Source: Canna indica (lineage: Eukaryota > Streptophyta > Magnoliopsida > Zingiberales > Cannaceae). From it: a DNA stretch of 64,000 nucleotides. The notes below the pieces were generated by a model. The model was not told where the DNA came from and made no database searches. It saw only the letters and a program-made list of their open reading frames with translations. Shown here piece by piece: positions 1-9,307 of this stretch. The DNA lies in the NCBI GenBank assembly GCA_034359265.1, contig CP136896.1, positions 65,111,501 to 65,175,500 on the forward strand, given 5' to 3'. The translations under genes were made by a program, and so were the position numbers. Positions within the stretch are counted from its first letter, which is position 1, and every line of letters begins with the position of its first letter.

Positions 1-41
1 TAAGATCCATATTTATTTAAATTTTATTTTGCAGAATAAAG

Positions 42-449
42 ATGATTTTAGACGAGCTCAAAGGATTGGCAGCCAGCAACCTTACTATGACAAGGGCAAA
101 GAAAGATATCACAACTGCTCAATATTGGGCAGTACTCAGCACAGCGACAGGCCTTGAAGAACTAGAGCGCCTCACGGGGAAAGACATGTTTAAATTTCCA
201 AGATCAATGGACAAAGATCATAAATGGGCAAAGAAAATTTATGACATCCATCACGCCCAGACATTGAAGACAATAGATGAAGTGGGAAAGCTGTTGACCA
301 TGGCTTATCTCCAGAAAGCCAGGCTAGAGCAAGCTGCAACAAAGGACAACTGGGCATCGGATGCCCTAGGACCAGTCGAGCACCACATCAGTAACCTGGT
401 CCAGTGCCACAAGATGATCTGTAGCACCAGGAGCAGCAATATCCACTAA
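42..449 (+). pseudogene. Small viral ORF, plus-strand arm
   Basis: A 135-residue open frame starting with ATG just inside the left arm of the inverted repeat. It is rich in charged and helical residues, with no catalytic motif. Its first 70 or so residues are also encoded on the opposite strand in the other arm, so it belongs to the pararetrovirus. It may correspond to one of the small accessory ORFs (ORF1/ORF2 class) of badna-like viruses or to an ORF downstream of the polyprotein. I could not decide between these. A pyrimidine-rich tract ending in TTTTGCAG lies directly upstream and resembles a splice acceptor, which is notable because tungroviruses express one ORF from a spliced RNA. Confidence 0.5.
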
Positions 450-733
450 CTAAGGATAAGATCGAATCTCTGATGTGGTGCCCAGACATTGAAGACAATG
501 CATTTCTGATGGATGTCATAAATTTTCTTTGCCCATTTATGATCTTTGTCCATTGATCTTGGAAATTTAAACATGTCTTTCCCCGTGAGGCGCTCTAGTT
601 CTTCAAGGCCTGTCGCTGTGCTGTGAGTACTGCCCAATATTGAGCAGTTGTGATATCTTTCTTTGCCGTTGTCATAGTAAGGTTGCTGGCCGCCAATCCT
701 TTGAGCTCGTCTAAAATCATCTTTATTCTGCAA
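446..733 (-). pseudogene. Small viral ORF, minus-strand arm, frameshifted
   Basis: The second copy of the same viral frame, in the orientation of the main polyprotein. The intended ATG lies near 717. A single-base difference near the middle (about 620-630) shifts the frame, so the first third is read in a different phase from its twin while the later part agrees. The copy ends soon after the arm boundary. It shows that the inverted duplicate has drifted independently since it formed. Confidence 0.5.
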
Positions 734-799
734 AATAAAATTTAAATAAATGTGGATCTTATTCTAGGGGTTATCCACTTCCCCTGTCAATGACTGTGA

Positions 800-1300
800 T
801 TAGTCTCTGGCTGGATATTTTCCTTTTCTAAGGGTCTCATAATCCAGCTGTTTGAATGATTGTTCTTCCGGTTCTTCAGGTTGAGCATAATAGTCCTCAT
901 ATGCCCATAACTTTCTTAATTCTTCATGTTCATCTTGCTCTAGTCTTCTGGCATTCGAACTTTCTGGCTGTTCCTGCCTGTTGAAGTAGAAGTTGTCCTT
1001 GGTTTCAACATCGTCTTTTTCTTTTGGAGTCTTTTCTGTGTTTTGTTCTACCAGACTTTCATATTCTGTGTTTCGCTCCATTAGGTTCTCATATCTAGCT
1101 ACCCTTATCAGTATGTCCTCGATCTCTTCGTATTCATCCCAGTATGGGATTTCATCCCATCTTATAGGTGGATTAGGGTCCAGTTCGCACCTAATGATTA
1201 GTCATTCTTCAAGAATATCTCCTATTACAGTCTCGTTGGCATCTATGATTTCTTGTACTTCGTCGTCCCATGAGGTGATTGCCATTAGGGCTAGATCCCC
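800..1300 (-). pseudogene. Viral frame downstream of the polyprotein
   Basis: Open sequence following the RNase H end of the polyprotein. From 1081 to 800 it encodes 93 residues rich in Glu, Asp, Lys and Gln; the related upstream part, to about 1310, is interrupted by an in-frame stop near 1200. It is acidic and low in complexity, with no recognised domain. It could be a separate small ORF or a frameshifted polyprotein tail. It sits directly behind the polyprotein in the same orientation, hence the viral assignment. Confidence 0.4.
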
Positions 1301-1311
1301 TTGATCTTCTG

Positions 1312-4300
1312 TTAATTCCTTATCATTACACAAATTGTCGTGTGTAATTGTTTGATCACTTCCTGGGGGGCCTGTTCCGCTTCCTTCAATGCTCCTTCAA
1401 GGTCTTTTAAGTGATCAGAAATGCAACTAGGATCTTGGGTCAAGACTAAGTTAGCCGTTAGTCTTGATAAAACATCTGCTAATGTATTCAGTTTTCCGTC
1501 TATATGCTCAAAGCATATTTGAACCCCAGTTCCTGTGATAAAATCCACGAAGTTCAACCATCTTACCCGAGACGATTTATTCTGTGCCATTTTGTTGTAG
1601 AAGCTTATAATGGCCTGGCAATCTGTTCGGAGTGTAATCTCACTTTGATCCAGGTAATGGATCTTCAGTGCTGAAAGAGTCTCCATGCAGGCATGAATTT
1701 CTGCATCAATGGTAGATTTAACAGTTGGAAACTTTCCACTCGCATAAGCACATACCTTTTCTGTCCTTCTTGGATCATTCTTTTTGTTTTTCCTCTTGCA
1801 CACCCCGCCCCATCCTTCCATGGATCCATCAGTCTCAAGAATTATATAGGCATTAGTTGGGGGTAACTCCAGGTCAGGGAGTTCTTGGACCAGCTCTTTG
1901 ATCTTCGCAATCAATTGTTGATCTGACGACTTGATTCTTTTATCGCCATGCGGGCTGGTCTTTGAGTATAACGGTCCCAGTAATGTTCCCAGATTTGGGA
2001 TGTAAGATCTTGCATAGTTTAGTATTCCCAGCCATGATCTCAGTCCTGCTTTAGTCTTCAGTTCTTCTTCTTTGAATGAGATAATCTTCTTAATGATGTG
2101 CGGCTGGAGTCTGATTTTGCTGTCTCCAATTACAGCACCTAAAAACTCGATTTCTTTTGTAGCAATTTTCATTTTGGTTGGGGATAGGACCAGGCCCCAT
2201 TTCTCGCAGATCTTTAACATTGTCTCCAAATGTTTTGCGTGCTGTCTCTCATCTTCTGAAAATACCAGGATATCATCTATATAGACAGCGATGAATTCTT
2301 CTGTGCCTTTAAAGCATTGGTCCATTTTTCTTTGAAATACAGCTGGTGCATTTTTCAGTCCAAATGGCATTACAAGCCATTCATAGAGTCCTCCTGGTAC
2401 TGTGAAGGCCGTCCAGGGGATAGATTTTGGGTCCATTGCTACTTGGTGGAACCCACTTTTTAAGTCAAACTTGGAAAAGATTCGGCTGTTCCCGATCCTT
2501 TTGAGAATGGTATTTATACCCGGTAGACTGTACTGGTCTTTGTGGGTATTATCATTTAGGATCCTATAGTTGAAGACCATTCTTTCTTTTCCTTTACTTT
2601 CTTTTCCTGTGATTGGATCTATTGTTGTGCCTGAGTTAACCATCATGGCCAATGTCCTATGTCGACTTGTGCTTGGTCTTATGGCACCTATCTGGAGAAG
2701 TACCTTAATGTGTCTTTCGAACTGGTCTTTCATCATGGGCGGAACATGCTTCAGTGGTTTATCCTGAATAGTGATATCTGGGTTAATTATATCTAACTCA
2801 CATGTTACCTGATTTTTTGCCCAGTGCTGGACCAGATTTTCTCCTATAAATCCTTGCTCCTTTAACCTCTGCAGTAATGGGCTGAATTTCCTTCTGAAAC
2901 TTTCAGATTCTTTAAAATTATCGTAAGTAACTGCAGTCTTTACCTCCAGGTATTCTTCCTCAGATAAATCCAGTTCATCAATAGAGGCTTTAGTTAAGGC
3001 CTCCGTATCGATGCTTGTTGTAATCGTTGTAACTTTCTTATAGAAGGTTAACGTTCGTCCTTCTATGCGGACGCCACCTTGCATGGCTCTAATAAAGTTG
3101 CATCCAATTAGCATCTGGATGTCATCCCTTTTTCCCATTGGGAATGCATATGTGAAGGGAATTTTGAACCTATTTTCTTCAATTGACATCTGTCCGTTCT
3201 TTAACTTCAACCTTGTTGTTTGTTGTGAATTTACCCCATTAATCAGAATAGGGTAAGCGCTAGGCTCTAATGCTTCTGCTAGGATTGAATCCTGATCTAT
3301 GCAGCAGACAGTTGCTCCTGTGTCTAGTATGGCTTGAACTCTGAAGCTCTTTATTCCTGAGATTTCCATAATTATCTCCATATTATAGAGCCTATTTAGG
3401 ATTCTCCTGCCTCTTTTTGGAAATAGAGGTATCTCTTCTTCTGCTAACGAAAGTATGTTAGCCATTTCTTTAAACATGATTCCCGTTTGCCTGGTTGTGG
3501 GAGCTTCTTCTTCTATAGGGTATTTTCCTTTCTCCTTTCTCCTTTCAGCTTCCTGATCAAGCTTCAAGTTGCCGAACTCTTCCTCCAAATTTGCTATATC
3601 CTTACTTGTTCTTAGCTCACTTAATTCTCCTTTCAGCCTATCATTCTCGTTTAGAAGGAAAACTGTATATTCCAACAGTTCTCTAATCAATGCGTCCTTA
3701 TCATCATAAGGCAAGGGGTTTGCTTTCTTTATTGTCAGTTTTCTTCCCAGGTTGAATCTTGAGCACATAGGGTAGACTGTCAGCAAGCAGTTTCTGCAAT
3801 GCGATCTCATTCTCGGATTTGTGATTTCCTTACAGCATGTGCATCTTTCACAACCTTTTGTGACTTCAGAATTGTTATCTTCCCACCTGTGAACACACTG
3901 GTTCATAGCTTCTGGGAGAGTTACCCTTGTCCTCCAAGAGTTTTCAGCCTCAGTCTTCTCATTTGTTATTATGACAAAGACTGATTCATATGGCATATCT
4001 CTTAAGTCAGCTGTTATTGTGTTCGCTGTGCCGACTTCTCCTTCGAAAAACGAGCATATTGCATCACTATCTGGCTCGTCTTGTTCTACCGAAATGATAT
4101 CCCAATTATCTGATAGCTCCAAGTTCTCGATGATTGCCGCTCTGGCTATGTTTCCCTGTTTTCTTGTGCATTCTCTTGCGAAGTGTCCTTTTTCCCCGCA
4201 TATAAAGCACTTGCAGCGCCTTAATTTGTCAGAATGCTTCTTCTTGAATATTCGTACGTGTGTATCATGTGGCTTTCCTTTGTACGTTTTGGCCTTTCTG

Positions 4301-5115
4301 AGGCCGTATTTCTTCTCTCTTTTATAGTACCCTGGAATGCATATCTTTTTGCAAATAGTAAGGTCCTTTAGACTCCTCTGAAATGCTGCTTTCTTGCACT
4401 GTTCTTCTAGATACTGATATGTGAAATGTATTCGAGGGAATACGCCTAATGTATTCCCTGGATGCTTTTGTGCAAATGCCATCTCCAGTTCCTTCCCTAT
4501 TATTGGTGGCATTTTTTTGAAGAATTTTTCAGACAATTCTGGGGATACATACATTCTCCCAGATCTTGCTGTCAAGACTTTGTAGTCATTAATATACTCA
4601 AATAAGTCTTTTACGTTATGGCATGAGAGTCTCTCTAAATCTTCGTAGGCTCTATTTTGTTCTTCAGTAGACCCCGTAGTTGGGTCTTCTAGCAGGAACA
4701 TTCTTCGTATTTGGGATAGCACATTCTGCGGATCGTCCGCTATATTTGTCAATTCATCATATTCATTTGGGAATGTCATCCTCCATTGCATCCAAGTCTT
4801 CTTTTCTGTCTCTCCTAATAAATTCTCAATGTAGCAAATTTTTGATTTGTTATCTGACCAGTTCTTCTCATTGATCAGATTAAGTGTGATTGATTCCCAC
4901 CTTGAAATAACATCACTGTATTGTCCTAAATTTTCCGGAAGGACTAACATCACGCCTGTATTGGCTTGTGCTGATGGGAGATTATACTTCTCATTATGCT
5001 GCTTCGAGTACCCTCCTCTTAGGTTATTTACCCTTGAGTGTATTGTAGGAACATTCCCAAAAGGAACTTGTGCTGTTGGGTTTGCATTACCTGGTGGGTA
5101 CATTGCTGGTCCCAT
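1312..5115 (-). pseudogene. Pararetroviral polyprotein: capsid, protease, RT, RNase H
   Basis: An uninterrupted 1267-codon frame. Visible landmarks: a CCHC zinc knuckle at residues 303-316 (ending the capsid), a second cysteine-rich cluster near residue 430 of the kind found in badnaviruses, a pepsin-like protease site DTGA near 597, the reverse transcriptase catalytic box YIDD near 943, and RNase H signatures starting with ETDGS near 1092. In a live virus this polyprotein is cleaved to give capsid and replication enzymes. The frame continues in phase with the open stretch at 5179-5874 but is separated from it by a stop codon at 5179-5181, and there is no complete movement protein ahead of it. 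I therefore treat it as a defective endogenous copy. The long open frame argues for a fairly recent integration or low decay. Confidence 0.9.
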
Positions 5116-5178
5116 AATAGGTTCTCTGGGTAGCCTTGTTATATTTGATGATGATTCAGCGGTTGATGTTAATACAGT

Positions 5179-6035
5179 TTATACTTTCGCCTTTGCCGTT
5201 TTCTTGGAGAGCCGTTTGATCGAAGGATAATCCATCTCAGCTGCGGCATAGACAATTTCAGTTTCATAGTCATCTTCATCTTCACTGTCCTCCTTATTAT
5301 CGTTGCGATAATAGATCTTATCACAAAAATCATCGTCGTATTTTTCTAGGTCTTCTTCTTCATCACCCCCTTCCTCCTCTGGAAAAGAAAATAGGTTCAA
5401 CCTATTTTCATTCTCGTCTTCGTAGGATTCCTCAGATGTGTCCCACTTGGGAAGTTCATCAAATTCATCGTTGTCTTCCATCTGAAGTGACATGAGATGT
5501 CGTAACACCTCTAAGTCTTCATCCCAATCAGTTTGGTCTTCCTCATTGTCAGATTCATCCCAGTCACAGGTCATCATCATTGCCAATTCATGGTTTAATT
5601 CATCATCTTCTGGGTTATCTGATTTAGACCTATCTGTGGTAAGGGTATAGCCTGAGAATTGAACGGTTAAGGATCCATCCGTTCTTGTTCTAATACTGGA
5701 GGTCTGTGGGTTCTGTGTATTCTGTAAGACTGTGGGTCTTATAACCCATCTTCTTCCTTGCAGACTCGATGTTGTTCTTGCTTGTCCGGGGATCGCCCTG
5801 ATCCCTCTGCTGGCTAAGTGGTCTGCTACATGCTGAACATTATATCTGAAATTGGTATTGCTACTATTAGACAATCTTCCAATTAAAGATCTCGATAGCA
5901 GGAGGTTGCTTTCTCCTCATTGCCAACCTTGATATCTATGAGTTTGGATTACTAACTGGATGTGTTCCCGGAAATCATGTATACTCAAGGTAATATCAGG
6001 TGCCGTGTATGCCAGTTGTGTACCTGTAGTGAGGT
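5179..6035 (-). pseudogene. Viral movement-protein end and acidic capsid leader, broken
   Basis: This is the part of the viral polyprotein ahead of the capsid. From about 6032 to 5920 it matches the C-terminal end of a caulimovirid movement protein. An in-frame TGA near 5917-5919 interrupts it. The frame then stays open to a TAA at 5179-5181; the tandem second copy has CAA there, so that stop looks like a simple C-to-T change. The later part is very rich in Asp and Glu. The three features needed for function (complete movement protein, no TGA, no TAA) are all absent. Confidence 0.75.
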
Positions 6036-6480
6036 TGCAGTTTGTACTTTCGCCTTTGCCGTTTTCTTGGAGAGCCGATCAATCGAAGGATAATCCATCT
6101 CAGCTGCGGCATAGACAATTTCAGTTTCATAGTCATCTTCATCTTCACTATCCTCCTTATTATCGTTGCGATAATAGATCTTATCACAAAAATCATCGTC
6201 GTATTTTTCTAGGTCTTCTTCTTCATCACCCCCTTCCTCCTCTGGAAAAGAAAATAGGTTCAACCTATTTTCATTCTCGTCTTCGTAGGATTCCTCAAAT
6301 GTGTCCCACTTGGGAAGTTCATCAAATTCATCGTTGTCTTCCATCTGAAGTGACATGAGATGTCGTAACACCTCTAAGTCTTCATCTCAATCAGTCTGGT
6401 CTTCCTCATTGTCAGATTCATCCCAGTCACAGGTCATCATCATTGTCAATTCATGATTTAATTCATCATCTTCTGGGTTG
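6036..6480 (-). repeat. Tandem second copy of the viral acidic region
   Basis: This stretch repeats the acidic capsid-leader region of 5183-5620 in the same orientation with a handful of substitutions (minus-strand frame 6371-5985). The copy is joined at about 6035 to the movement-protein fragment, so the order is not that of any viral genome. Similarity stops abruptly at about 6478, which I take as the right edge of the viral DNA. Confidence 0.8.
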
Positions 6481-7580
6481 ACTTGTCCTACTCGAGAAGA
6501 TGCATGCCTTCGTGTCTCTTGGTCCGGTGCTGCTCCGGTGGGGGGGCCTTCAAAGACATTCCAATGCCCAAGTAAGAAGGAACCCTAGATGATATGGATG
6601 AAATTAGAATCAAGAGTATACTTGAAGTGTGTCGTGTTCGTTTATAGTGCAAGTCAGAGATATCTTAAGCAATGATGTCTCATTGAATCTCGCGGGGATA
6701 TGCTTGAAATGTGTCAAAATTTATCTCGAAGATGTCAAACTCGATCATTACTATTGAATTTTTGATAATTAATGAAGGATGTTGATGTCATTGTATGATC
6801 GGATGGAGTCCCGGGCTAACGTGTAATTGACTTGATTTGAGTATAGCTCACGTGCATAATCGATCTTGATCCCTCCTGTCCCAAATGCTATTTCAGTCAT
6901 ATAATTAAAGATTCTATGCATCCCTTTTTTTTCACTCAAAAATTCCTATGAAAGTCGTAAGCGACGGAATTAGTGAAACTAACTGAAGTTTGTGATTGAA
7001 TATTTAAGTTAGTGGCACAGTATTTAACCACTAAGTATTTCAGTTGTGTGAGATATACACATTTGACCAACAATTGCAAGTCAACTCCATTGGTGGCAAA
7101 CAATCAAATTGGATTTTTTTTTTTTGAAATGAGAAAAGTATGTTGTAGAAGGAATAAAACGTACGTCAATGAGTTGTCATTTCATAGAAATTTGATACTG
7201 TAAATGAATATATATGAGCTAAGTAGTGAATTAATTAATGTGAATACATAAAAGAGTATATTAACATAAATATCGATTGAGTTATGTTACTTCATTCCTT
7301 GTCATTTTAATTCACTTCCTATTCATGTTAATCCAGTTGATCACTCCATAAAAATTCCCTAGAATGGTCTCTCCATGAAAAAAAATTATTTGTCCTAAAA
7401 GTAGCTCTAAATTTTGATTTGAGAGGATTCAACCCAATCGTATATTTACTTTATTAAAAAAAAATTAAATTCATGTATTTGATACGACAAAATTTCACAT
7501 TGATTTCAATTTCTGGATGTTGACTAGCATAGACTGCATAGTAGCATTGCATAATAATTAATATATAATTAAAATAAAAT
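6481..7580. other. Intergenic stretch with unclassified repeat remnant
   Basis: From 6481 to about 6700 the sequence has the look of a retrotransposon LTR remnant (a CCGGTG-rich patch with a run of Gs, then an AT-rich part), but I could not find its ends. From 6700 to 7580 it is AT-rich with no convincing frame. No leucine-rich-repeat coding sequence is present here, which matters for the kinase gene that follows. Confidence 0.4.
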
Positions 7581-7707
7581 TCTATATATTATTAAACAAC
7601 TCATAAATCCAAATTGCAGAAAAAAAACTCGACCAATTCAACTCAAATCGTTAGCTTTCGTCCAAGACTCTCTCCCTCCCTCCTCCATCTTCCACTTCCT
7701 CTTCCAA
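7581..7707 (+). promoter_or_regulatory. Putative core promoter and leader of the kinase gene
   Basis: A TATATATT box lies at about 7583-7590, and a pyrimidine-rich CT leader of the kind common in plant 5' UTRs runs from about 7655 to the ATG at 7708. The spacing fits transcription starting shortly after 7610. This supports the short kinase being transcribed from here instead of from a lost upstream exon. Confidence 0.45.
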
Positions 7708-8877
7708 ATGGAGCCAAACAATTCAGCTGCAGGGCCTCCATCAGCTTCGGACAAGGTCAATTTTCGTGTTCTACCTCTCTGGGTCGCTGTAGGCTTCCTC
7801 ATCCCTACAGTTCTTGCTCTCTTCTGCTGGTTAGCCATCAAATTACGCAGAAGAGTCCACCCCGAGGAGCCGAAGGACGCTAGCAGCTCGGCCGCCGGCT
7901 TGACCGTCTTCAGCCCCATGCTCAGGCTCGCCGAGCAGCTGAGCAAGTTATTCGACAAGCTCGAAGCCGCCGGCCACCATTGGCCGCTGGCCGTCGTCGG
8001 CCGCGGCGGCTGCGGCGAGGTCTACAAAGCCAACCTGCTCGTCGGTGACGCCGTGATCGCCGTCGCGATCAAAAGGATCACGCAGCCGAACGCCCCCGAC
8101 GCGGCGCGGCTCTGCGCGGAGGAATCGGCGCTCCTCGGCTGCAAAATGCGGCAGGTGCGGTCGGAGATCCTCACCGTCGGCCGCGTGCGCCACCCCAACC
8201 TCCTCCCTCTCCTGGCCCACATGGCGCGGCCGAGCTGCCACTACCTCGTCTACGAGTTCATGCGGAACGGGTCGCTGCACGACGCCGTCAGGGGGGCCGC
8301 GGCGGGGCGGCGGGAGCTGGACTGGCCGGCGCGGTATCACATCGCGCTCGGCGTGGCCACCGGCCTCGAGTACCTCCACGCGGTGCACCGCCCGCGGGTG
8401 GTCCACCGGGACCTGAAGCCGGCGAACATACTGCTGGACGAGGACCTGAACCCGCGGATATCCGACTTCGGGCTCGCGAAGGTGGTGACGGAGTCGATGA
8501 CGATGAGCGGGGAGATGATGACGAAGGTGGCGGGGACGGTGGGGTACATCGCACCGGAGTACCACCGGACGCTGCTGTTCACGGACAGGTGCGACGTGTA
8601 CAGCTTCGGGGTGATACTGGCGGTGCTGGTGACGGGGAAGTTCCCGACGGACGAGTTCTTCCGGGCGACGGAGGAGATGGGGATGGTGAATTGGATTCGG
8701 AAGGAGCTGGGGTCGGCGGAGCCGCGGGCGGTGATAGACCCGACGATGGCGGGGAATGGTTTCGAGAAGCAGATGCTGCTGGTGCTGAAGATTGCGTGCT
8801 TCTGCACGTACGACGATCCCAAATCGAGGCCTAATAGCAGGGAGGTGAGATTGATGCTCTCCCAGATTAAGCATTAA
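7708..8877 (+). CDS. SOBIR1-like receptor kinase lacking an LRR ectodomain
   Basis: A 389-residue protein. A short N-terminus is followed by a hydrophobic transmembrane stretch (about 25-45) and a basic stop-transfer run, then a juxtamembrane part and a full Ser/Thr kinase domain. The kinase has a glycine loop GRGGCGEVYKA (98-108), a catalytic Lys at about 122, HRDLKPAN (233-240), DFG (253-255) and an APE motif (282-284). The glycine loop, the wording around the activation segment and the C-terminal LMLSQIKH are those of SOBIR1 (EVERSHED), the adaptor kinase that pairs with LRR receptor-like proteins in immunity and cell death. Usual SOBIR1 is roughly 640 residues with a signal peptide and a few LRRs; here these are absent and the frame begins just before the membrane segment. 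The GxxxG packing motif typical of the SOBIR1 transmembrane helix is not evident. No intron is needed. All catalytic residues are present, so an active membrane kinase without ligand or partner ectodomain is possible. A truncated pseudogene is the alternative. Confidence 0.85.
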   Translation: MEPNNSAAGPPSASDKVNFRVLPLWVAVGFLIPTVLALFCWLAIKLRRRVHPEEPKDASSSAAGLTVFSPMLRLAEQLSKLFDKLEAAGHHWPLAVVGRGGCGEVYKANLLVGDAVIAVAIKRITQPNAPDAARLCAEESALLGCKMRQVRSEILTVGRVRHPNLLPLLAHMARPSCHYLVYEFMRNGSLHDAVRGAAAGRRELDWPARYHIALGVATGLEYLHAVHRPRVVHRDLKPANILLDEDLNPRISDFGLAKVVTESMTMSGEMMTKVAGTVGYIAPEYHRTLLFTDRCDVYSFGVILAVLVTGKFPTDEFFRATEEMGMVNWIRKELGSAEPRAVIDPTMAGNGFEKQMLLVLKIACFCTYDDPKSRPNSREVRLMLSQIKH

Positions 8878-9307
8878 TTAATTAATTACTTTGATCAATT
8901 GCCCTGTAAAGTTATACACTACTTAATTATAGACTAATTCATAATACATTACTTAATTAATTACTTCAAAGCATTGATTGCAAGAAGAGGATATGTAGGT
9001 TCAGTTCTAAATCTTTGGATTATTTTTGTGCTAGTAAAATTTGAAGCTGAATGCACTGAGAAAACTATGAGAAGAAAATTACTCTTTTTCTTATGAGGAT
9101 TATTTAACCTGAGAATTAAGTGATGGTATAAGACTTAATTTTTGTGAGGCAAATATATTGAAAACAGCATCAAGCTTACCTTCCAACCTAAAGACGAGAA
9201 TAGAATTAAATATACAAACACACTATATCATTTATAGTTTGAAATAATACAATTATGATGAGATACTATATATACTTACTTGTGTAAGGAAACAAAAAGA
9301 TGTATTT
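8878..9307. other. Short convergent intergenic region
   Basis: About 430 bases of AT-rich DNA between the 3' ends of two convergently transcribed genes. It presumably contains both polyadenylation regions. Nothing else is recognisable. Confidence 0.6.

Larger units (their letters stand above)
1..760. repeat. Inverted duplication of a viral segment
   Basis: Bases 1 to about 252 reappear in reverse complement at about 502-760, with only scattered differences. The roughly 250 bases between the arms hold the end of the plus-strand frame, and a 20-base direct repeat occurs at 253-272 and 480-499. The structure would fold into a long hairpin if transcribed across. Head-to-head rearrangements of this kind are common in endogenous pararetroviruses. 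Confidence 0.88.
1..6480 (-). mobile_element. Endogenous pararetrovirus (Caulimoviridae-like), rearranged
   Basis: An integrated plant pararetrovirus copy. On the minus strand it carries, in viral order, the end of a movement-protein-like segment, an acidic capsid-leader region, capsid with a CCHC zinc knuckle, aspartic protease, reverse transcriptase and RNase H in one frame, then a short downstream frame. No integrase is seen, as expected for this family. The copy is not colinear: a small viral frame is present twice as an inverted repeat (1-760) and the acidic region is present twice in tandem (about 5183-5610 and 6040-6478). Most of the movement protein and any recognisable intergenic promoter are missing, and I found no primer-binding site. 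The domain order suggests the badnavirus/tungrovirus side of the family, but I cannot assign a genus. The left edge is cut by the window. Confidence 0.88.

Noticed and set aside
8288..8874. Long minus-strand frames opposite the kinase gene
   Set aside because: They are Arg/Pro/His-rich shadows of the GC-rich kinase exon with no domain of their own.
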